A stretch of 34,289 nucleotides of DNA from the NCBI GenBank assembly GCA_023251975.1, contig JAHEXU010000010.1, positions 1 through 34,289 of the forward strand. The letters are read 5' to 3'. This stretch comes from a bacterium (GTDB lineage: Bacteria; Actinomycetota; Thermoleophilia; Solirubrobacterales; 70-9). A program made the translations under genes and the position numbers. Each line of letters begins with the position of its first letter. The first letter of the stretch is position 1. The notes below the pieces were generated by a model that was not told the DNA's origin, did no database searches, and saw nothing but the letters and a program-made list of their open reading frames with translations. This document shows positions 28,321 through 34,289 of the stretch, one piece after another.

Positions 28321-28503
28321 GCCATCACGATCGTCGGGGTCGCCCCCGAGCACGGGCTCGCCGTCGCAGATCTGCCACTGCATCACCGCGACCCGCTTGA
28401 CCGTTTGCTGATTGCGCAGGCGCGAGCCGACGGTTATCTGTTGGTTTTGGTCGCTGAACGGATCGCAGACTACGAAGTCAGATTGCTCGATGCCGCGATC
28501 TGA
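28321..28503 (+). pseudogene. C-terminal remnant of a PIN-domain (VapC-like) toxin
   Basis: In-frame GVAPEHGLAVADLPLHHRDPLDRLLIAQARADGYLLVLVAERIADYEVRLLDAAI*; DPLDRLLIAQA is a PIN hallmark; N-terminal domain and start codon absent. Confidence 0.6.
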
Positions 28504-28598
28504 CCCGAGCCCGCCGACCAAGTAGGCCGCTCGGCGCTTGCTCGCAGCGGCCGGTGGTACGTACGGCTTTGGCCAATCACGCGGAAGCGGTGGCAAGC

Positions 28599-29339
28599 TC
28601 AGAGATCGCTAAAAAAGTTGAGGCCGAGACTGTCAAGCAGGGTCTGCGTCTCGATGTTGAGTCGCGAAAACTCACCGCTGATCATCAGCATGCCCATCGC
28701 GATCAAAATCACTCCCGCGACCGTCATGATCGCGCGGTAGTTGCGTTTGACGATCGCGAAGGCGGTGGTCATGCGGCGGAAGGTGAGGGCGCTGAGCAAA
28801 AAAGGGATCGCCAAGCCAGCCGAGTAGACGGCCAGCAGAACGCCCCCGGAGAGGACCGAGCCCGAGGTTGAAGCGACGCCCAAGATCGCCGCCAGGGTTG
28901 GGCCGAGGCACGGCGTCCAGGCAATCGCGAAGGCCGCCCCGGCGATCAGCGGGCCGCCGTTACCGGCTCGTTCGAGCAGCCCGTCGACCCGCCACTCGGC
29001 ATTTAGCCGATCGATGAACAGCGCCGACGCCAAGACCACGCCCATCACCACCACCACGACCCCGGCAACCTTGTTGAGGGTTTCGATGTTGGCGTTGAGC
29101 GAGCGGCTCAGTCCGGTCGCGGTCAGTCCGAGCAGAATGAAGATCGTCGAGAAGCTGGCGACGAACAAGAGCGACGGCCCTAGGACCGTGCGCCAGCGCG
29201 CATGCTCGAGCTGGTGCGGCGAAACCCCGGTGATCGCCGACAGGTAGCCGGGCACCAAGGGCAGTACGCAGGGTGAGAAAAACGATGCGGCGCCAGCCAG
29301 CAGCGCGGTCAGGACTCCGATTCCACCGATCTCAGGCAT
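28599..29339 (-). CDS. CcdA-like cytochrome c biogenesis / thiol-disulfide membrane protein
   Basis: AGAASFFSPCVLPLVPGYLSAITG, IAWTPCLGPTLAAIL, six hydrophobic segments. Confidence 0.92.
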   Translation of the reverse strand: MPEIGGIGVLTALLAGAASFFSPCVLPLVPGYLSAITGVSPHQLEHARWRTVLGPSLLFVASFSTIFILLGLTATGLSRSLNANIETLNKVAGVVVVVMGVVLASALFIDRLNAEWRVDGLLERAGNGGPLIAGAAFAIAWTPCLGPTLAAILGVASTSGSVLSGGVLLAVYSAGLAIPFLLSALTFRRMTTAFAIVKRNYRAIMTVAGVILIAMGMLMISGEFSRLNIETQTLLDSLGLNFFSDL

Positions 29340-29415
29340 CGCTTCGCCGCGCCCTTCTGAAATCGTTCCGATCGCCCGCCATACCCGAAGCGTACGCGGT
29401 CGGTATCGTCGCTGG

Positions 29416-29871
29416 ATGGGAACGATTCTGGGCTCGGCCACTACCGAGATCAACGCACCGATCGCCGATGTCTACCGAGTTGCGGCCGATGTCGAGAACT
29501 CACCAAAGTGGCAGCCTGAGCTCAAGGAGGTGGAGGTTTTAGAACGCGACGCCGACGGCAAGCAGGTCCTGGTCCGCACCGTCGCCGACCTCAAGGTCCG
29601 AGCGCTCAGCTCCAACCTCCGCTTCACCTATTCTGAGCCGACCGCCCTCAGCTGGGTCCAGGAGAGCGGCGATCTCAGCGCCGTCGCCGGATCGTGGGCG
29701 TTCGAGGATCTCGGTGACGGTCGGACTCGCGCAACTTACGAGCTCAGCGTCGAGCTTGGCCGGATGCTCGGGTTGGTGATCCGCGGGCCGCTGGTCGATC
29801 TCGCGCGCGAGGCGCTCGCCGGCAGCATGCCCGGCAAGCTGAAGGGCGCGGTTGAGGGCGAACAGAGCTGA
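29416..29871 (+). CDS. SRPBCC / polyketide cyclase-like protein
   Basis: ATTEINAPIADVYRVAADVENSPKWQPELKEVEVLERD, 151 aa. Confidence 0.85.
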   Translation: MGTILGSATTEINAPIADVYRVAADVENSPKWQPELKEVEVLERDADGKQVLVRTVADLKVRALSSNLRFTYSEPTALSWVQESGDLSAVAGSWAFEDLGDGRTRATYELSVELGRMLGLVIRGPLVDLAREALAGSMPGKLKGAVEGEQS

Positions 29872-29929
29872 CGCCGGCCTGCCGCCCCGCGGCGCCATCT
29901 GCGCCGCGACCCGCTGACGAGCTACTTAC

Positions 29930-30080
29930 CCTGGATTCACCGAACCGACCGGCGAATCCGCCCCCATCTCGGCGCCAGGAGCCGATTCGCGCCAACCGCC
30001 GGGGCACCACCGCGCCGGTGTTCACCAATCGCTGCTTGGCTTGGAAAGCGGGTTCACCTGCTCGGTTCGGTGGATCCAGG
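29930..30080 (+). repeat. Family-1 MITE-like element, copy D
   Basis: CCTGGATTCACCGAACCGACCGGCGAATCC...CTGCTCGGTTCGGTGGATCCAGG; perfect 5-bp duplication CTTAC at 29925-29929 and 30081-30085. Confidence 0.85.
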
Positions 30081-30392
30081 CTTACCGGTCGCGAGATCGC
30101 CGATATCGACGCACTCGCCGATCGCCTTGGCCGACCGCGCCGCGAGGTCGTCTGGCGGCTCGCCAGCCGAGAACTCCTCGGCGCTGATCGCCGCGTCGGT
30201 CTTTTCGATGACGCAGTCGATCTGCTTCGCGTCAAGGCCGTTCGCCTCGCCTTGTTTGGTCAGCGCATCGTGTAGCGCCTCGCGGTTGGCGTCGGTCGTG
30301 TCGCCGCATCCGATCGAGCCGAGGCTGATCGCGGCGGCGGCGAGGAGCGAGCGGCCAGGCAGCCAGCGAGGTGACGTTGTCGGTGCTTTCAT
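30054..30392 (-). CDS. Small putative lipoprotein
   Basis: MKAPTTSPRWLPGRSLLAAAAISLGSIGCGD lipobox; C-terminal residues STEPSR encoded inside repeat copy D. Confidence 0.65.
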   Translation of the reverse strand: MKAPTTSPRWLPGRSLLAAAAISLGSIGCGDTTDANREALHDALTKQGEANGLDAKQIDCVIEKTDAAISAEEFSAGEPPDDLAARSAKAIGECVDIGDLATGKPGSTEPSR

Positions 30393-30495
30393 TGCCGAAA
30401 AGTTACGGGTTGGGTCGGCGACTTCCCCGACCGCGCCGTTCGACGCTGGGGAAATCGGGTCGTCGTCGGTAATTGTGATCGGCGAAGATTGCGCG

Positions 30496-31404
30496 GTGGG
30501 CGCCCAGGCATCGGATCGGTCAAACGAGCGAGCGCTGCCGTGGGGAGCCGATTCCGAGCACGGGCGCCTCGTCGACATACTTGTCGGCCCGCCCGATCAC
30601 TTTTGTTGGCTCCCGACCAGCGCGATCTCGCGAACCACCCTCGATTCCGGGCGGATCTTCGAGCCAGCCGCCGCCCACGCCCAGCACGCCGAGCTGATCG
30701 CCGCCTACCAAACCGCCGGGGTGGCCGTCCATCGCCTCGAACCGGATCCGGCCCTGCCCTATCAGGTGTTCGCCCGCGACTCGTCGGTTGCGACCCCATG
30801 GGGTCCGCTCGTCACCCAACTCGCCCAACCGTGGCGACGTGGCGAGTACGCGCCGGTGATCGGGTTTTATCGCCAAGCCGGGGTCCCGGTGTGGCGGATG
30901 ATCGACACTGGCTCGCTCGAGGGCGGCGACGTGATGATCATCGAGCCGGGGTGTCTTTTGATCGGAGCCGGGCAGGAGCGGACCACGATCGCCGCCGCCG
31001 AGCAGCTCGCGGAATGGTTTCGGGAGGCGGACTGGGAGGTCCGGGTCGAACCGATCCCCCCGCGCTACGTCCACATCGACGTTTTGGTGGCGATCCTCGC
31101 CGCCAAACTCGCCGCCGTCTGCTCCGAGGCGGTCTCGAGTTCGCTGCTCGCTTGGCTGCGCGGCAAGGGCTTCGAGCTGATCGAGCTGGCAGCCGCGGAC
31201 GCCGCGGTGCTCGGCGTCAACGCGGTCTCACTCGGCGCCGATCGAGTCATCTCGGCGGCTGGGGCAACAACTCTGAACGCGGCGTTGGCGGCCCGCGGAA
31301 TCGAGGTCCTGGCGCCGAATCTGGAGCAGTTCACGCTTGGCGGCGGCGGCGCCCACTGTCTCGGGCAGGCGCTTCGCCGCGAGTTTGTGGGAGCGGCTCG
31401 GTGA
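30496..31404 (+). CDS. Guanidino-group-modifying enzyme (DDAH / arginine deiminase-like)
   Basis: FARDSSVATPWG, GSLEGGDVMII, HIDVLVAIL, catalytic Cys in LGGGGAHCLGQALRR; GTG start proposed. Confidence 0.82.
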   Translation: MGAQASDRSNERALPWGADSEHGRLVDILVGPPDHFCWLPTSAISRTTLDSGRIFEPAAAHAQHAELIAAYQTAGVAVHRLEPDPALPYQVFARDSSVATPWGPLVTQLAQPWRRGEYAPVIGFYRQAGVPVWRMIDTGSLEGGDVMIIEPGCLLIGAGQERTTIAAAEQLAEWFREADWEVRVEPIPPRYVHIDVLVAILAAKLAAVCSEAVSSSLLAWLRGKGFELIELAAADAAVLGVNAVSLGADRVISAAGATTLNAALAARGIEVLAPNLEQFTLGGGGAHCLGQALRREFVGAAR

Positions 31405-32633
31405 GCTTCGGCCCCCCGATCGACTCGTATCGGGTGGTTGGCGAGCTGCGCGAGCTCGACCGCCTGACCGGCGGACGGCGGGGCGCCCAGCGGCTCGCTT
31501 GGGGCGACGGTTGGCTGCGAGCGCGGCGCTATCTGGCCGAGTTGCTGGTCGAGCTTGGCCTCAGGCCCGAGGTTGACCAGGCGGGGAACGCCTGGGCCTA
31601 TCTGGAGGGCGCCGACGCCGATACGGTCGCGATCGGCTCGCACCTCGATTCGGTCCCGGGCGGCGGCTGGCTTGACGGCGCGCTCGGGGTGTTTACGGCG
31701 CTTGGAATCGCCCGTGCCTGGATCGAGGCCGGGGCGGTGCCGCCGCGTTCGATCGCGATCGTTGACTGGGCCGACGAGGAGGGGGCGCGATTTGGCCGCA
31801 GCCTGTTCGGCAGCTCGGCGGTCGCCGGAACGCTTGATTTGACCGCGACAGCGCGGTTGCGCGACGGCGAGGGAACCCCGATCGCCGAGGTGCTCGGGGC
31901 CCACGGGGTGCGGCTCTCCGAGGCCGCCCGGGCGGCCGAGCGCCTCGAGTCGGTGGTCGCGTTCTTGGAGCTGCATATCGAGCAGGGGCCGCTACTTGAC
32001 AACGAGGGCTACCCGGTCGCCGCGGTGGCGGGCTGCGCCGGGGTCGAGCGGTCTTGGTTTCGGTTCAGCGGACAGGCCGCGCACGCCGGAACAACCCCGA
32101 TGCCGACTCGTCGCGACGCCACCCTTGCCGCCTTCGAACTCGGCCTCGCGGTCGAGCGGATCGCCGCCGCCTACGGCGGCGTCGGGACCTGCGGCGCCCT
32201 CAAGCTTCGCCCCGGAGTCGTCACCGCGATCAACGGGGTTGTCGAGGTCTCGGTCGATCTGCGCCACCCCTCGCCCGCGGTGCTGGTCGAGATGCTGGGC
32301 GCAACCCGCGAGGCGGCGGCCGAGATAGCCGGGCGTCGCCGCACCGTCCTTGCCGAGAACCCGGTTTGGCGGATCGAGCCGTTGCCGTTCGAGCCCGAGC
32401 TGGTCGAGTTGGCGCGTCGCGCCGCCGTCGCGGCCAACGGTCGCGCCGAGCCGCTAATCAGCGGCGCCTTGCACGACGCGGCCGCGATCTCACCGCTGGT
32501 CCCGACCGCAATGATGTTCGCACCCTCGATCGGCGGGATCTCCCACGCGGTCGAGGAGGACACCCGCGAGGCCGATCTGCGAGTCGCGATCGAGGCCTTC
32601 GCGAGCTTCGCCGCCTCGGTGATCACCGCCTGA
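31401..32633 (+). CDS. M20-family Zn-dependent amidohydrolase (N-carbamoyl-L-amino acid hydrolase / allantoate amidohydrolase-like)
   Basis: IGSHLDSVPGGGWLDGALGV, DWADEEGARFG, ELHIEQGPLL, GQAAHAGTTPMPTRRDA, SGALHDAA; GTGA overlap with upstream gene. Confidence 0.88.
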   Translation: MSFGPPIDSYRVVGELRELDRLTGGRRGAQRLAWGDGWLRARRYLAELLVELGLRPEVDQAGNAWAYLEGADADTVAIGSHLDSVPGGGWLDGALGVFTALGIARAWIEAGAVPPRSIAIVDWADEEGARFGRSLFGSSAVAGTLDLTATARLRDGEGTPIAEVLGAHGVRLSEAARAAERLESVVAFLELHIEQGPLLDNEGYPVAAVAGCAGVERSWFRFSGQAAHAGTTPMPTRRDATLAAFELGLAVERIAAAYGGVGTCGALKLRPGVVTAINGVVEVSVDLRHPSPAVLVEMLGATREAAAEIAGRRRTVLAENPVWRIEPLPFEPELVELARRAAVAANGRAEPLISGALHDAAAISPLVPTAMMFAPSIGGISHAVEEDTREADLRVAIEAFASFAASVITA

Positions 32634-32652
32634 TCACGGTGTGACCGCGACC

Positions 32653-32865
32653 CGACCTCTCCGAGCTGTCCGACCTCGGCCGGACTGCGGCCTGACCTCG
32701 GACTGACTGCGGCCCGACCTCGGACTGACTGCGGCCCGACCTCGGACTGACTGCGGCCCGACCTCGGCCGGACTGCGGCCCGACCTCGGACTGATCGCCA
32801 GCCTGACCTCGGACTGACCGCGTGGCCTGACCTCGGACTGATGACCGCCGCCTGACCTCGCCCTG
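32653..32865. repeat. Tandem array of ~22-bp units (GACCTCGGACTGACTGCGGCCC)
   Basis: GACCTC core starts at 32653, 32672, 32694, 32716, 32738, 32760, 32782, 32805, 32829, 32854. Confidence 0.9.
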
Positions 32866-32909
32866 ACCGGGGCCGGGGCCGGTGGCAGACCGAGTTACCT
32901 CCGCTCCCC

Positions 32910-34181
32910 CTACCAGGCGCCACCGCCGCCACCGCCCGAGAATCCGCCGCCACCACCGCCCGAGAATCCGCCGCCGCCCGAGCTTGCCTGCGGGGCGACA
33001 TGGCTGGCGAAACCGGACGAGAAGCTTCCGGCGCTGCCGAGCCACAGCATGTTCGCGCCGCTGAAGTACCAGTAGCTGCCCGAGCCGCCTGCCTCTTCGA
33101 GCACCGGCGCGGGGATCCGCCCTGACTCAAGGACCTTTCTGGCGGTGCCAAAGGCGACCGCGTAGATGAGGATTTGTCGCCACAGTTTGAGCGTCGCCGG
33201 GGGGTCGTCGTCGAGGTTCGGGAAGTCGTCGGTCCAGCGGCGGAAGGCGCTCCACTCGGCGTTCAGTTGCCGCGACCGCGGCTCGAGTCGCTTCAGTGAC
33301 TGCGGCTTGAGCAGGTAGATCAGCGCGCCAGCGATCGCGGCCGCGGTTGCGGTTTCGCGGAACTGCCGGGTCCGAGTCAGGTAGGCGGCGGTTAGGATCG
33401 CAAACCCGATCATCGCGAGCAAGAGCAGGAGCCGCCGCTCGCCGACCAGGTCGCGGTCCCAGGTGAGCTCTCCGTCCTCGGCCTTGTCGAGCGCTTCGCT
33501 GAGGTCCTCGAATCGCCGTCGCCACGATGAGGAGTGCCTCGGCACCTTGTCGGCCAGCTTGCTGAGGGCGAGTTCGTCGCTGCCGAGCAGGCGATCGAAG
33601 AAGTCGATCGTCGCGAGCTCGTAGTCGGCCAGATCATCGGCGCTCGGTCGTTCGGTTGGGACGCTGAGGACGAGGTCGGGATCGCTCTCGGTGACCGGGG
33701 TCGCGGCGTTGTAATAGCCGCGATCGACCAGGTCGAGCAGGGTCGCGAGCAGGACCGCGTCGCGGTCAAACTCACCCTCGGTCGCGTAGGCGTAGGCGAG
33801 CGCCGGGGGAATTCGCTGCGGCGGCTCTGGGAGGTATTTCGAGACTTCGGTCGGGCGCTCGCGGCACTGCCACGCCATCAGGCCGAGCGCCGCCAGCGAG
33901 GCACCGAGCAGTGCCGCCGAGACCGCGATCGCGTGGTCGGAGACGAAGTTCGAGAAATGCGCCCAATTCGACACGTTGTCCTCGCGCTCGCGCTCATCGC
34001 TGCGGATCCGTTCGAGCACCGCGTCGCTTTGGCGGCTCAGTCCGGGCGCTGCCTCGGCCGGGAACGCGGTGCGCAGGAGGACCGCCGAGCCCGGAGCGAT
34101 CCGCTCCGCCGAGACCGCGGCGGACGATTTCGCCGCGCCTGGGTCGAGGGTCGGCTGCTCGCCCAGATGGCTCCTCGTCAT
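32910..34181 (-). CDS. DUF2207-like membrane protein, apparently lacking its N-terminal extracellular domain
   Basis: TM segment, LLATLLDLVDRGYYNAA, terminal GGGGFSGGGGGGFSGGGGGGAW; in-frame TAG upstream at 34239-34241. Confidence 0.65.
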   Translation of the reverse strand: MTRSHLGEQPTLDPGAAKSSAAVSAERIAPGSAVLLRTAFPAEAAPGLSRQSDAVLERIRSDEREREDNVSNWAHFSNFVSDHAIAVSAALLGASLAALGLMAWQCRERPTEVSKYLPEPPQRIPPALAYAYATEGEFDRDAVLLATLLDLVDRGYYNAATPVTESDPDLVLSVPTERPSADDLADYELATIDFFDRLLGSDELALSKLADKVPRHSSSWRRRFEDLSEALDKAEDGELTWDRDLVGERRLLLLLAMIGFAILTAAYLTRTRQFRETATAAAIAGALIYLLKPQSLKRLEPRSRQLNAEWSAFRRWTDDFPNLDDDPPATLKLWRQILIYAVAFGTARKVLESGRIPAPVLEEAGGSGSYWYFSGANMLWLGSAGSFSSGFASHVAPQASSGGGGFSGGGGGGFSGGGGGGAW

Positions 34182-34289
34182 TCCGTGTGGCAGCCCGCCC
34201 CGATCGATGGATTTGTGATTGCCTGGCGGACCCTGCTTCTAAATGATTGGAGTCCCGTATGTACGCCCAAGATCTCGCCCTCTTCAAAG

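Noticed and set aside
30489-31400. N-terminal 304 residues of the 714-aa ORF track entry
   Set aside because: Out-of-frame reading of the deiminase gene; the real hydrolase CDS starts at the GTG at 31401
32653-32865. CRISPR array interpretation of the 22-bp repeats
   Set aside because: No spacers; units abut directly, and no cas-like genes are visible
32171-33151. 326-aa minus-strand ORF running through the 22-bp tandem array
   Set aside because: Mostly antisense of the M20 hydrolase gene plus repeat translation (SPRSGRSQSEVGPQS); no protein family features

Overview
High-GC (actinobacterial, possibly Thermoleophilia-like by inference) chromosomal window. Recognisable content: a DUF5995-like end and a small DUF6457-like ORF; a secreted alpha/beta hydrolase; an SDR; a translationally coupled lipoprotein / two ABC ATPases / FtsX-type permease operon divergent from an OmpR-family two-component system; an amidase_2 protein; a molybdenum-cofactor cluster (mobA, moeA, a moaD-moaE fusion, moaC, mogA/moaB); a metallophosphoesterase; an NAD-epimerase; a PF04185-type phosphoesterase; an MFS transporter; a patatin; tRNA-Leu(CAG) and tRNA-Glu(CTC); a GST-like protein; a methyltransferase; an acyl-CoA dehydrogenase; CcdA; an SRPBCC protein; a deiminase plus M20 carbamoylase pair; and an N-truncated DUF2207-like protein. 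The most unusual content is non-coding. There are two families of short (about 150-200 bp) dispersed elements with terminal inverted repeats, mostly at gene 3' ends and in convergent intergenic regions. Family 1 has four copies, two of them with perfect 5-bp flanking duplications (CTGAG, CTTAC). Family 2 has three copies, two with 3-bp duplications. Two family-1 copies carry an additional hairpin module at an identical 15-nt spacing. Also present are a tandem array of ~22-bp units whose period lengthens along the array, and several gene relics (spirocyclase AveC-like, PIN/VapC-like, IS630-like fragment, an unknown frameshifted ORF). No homology searches were possible; all family names are from motif recognition.
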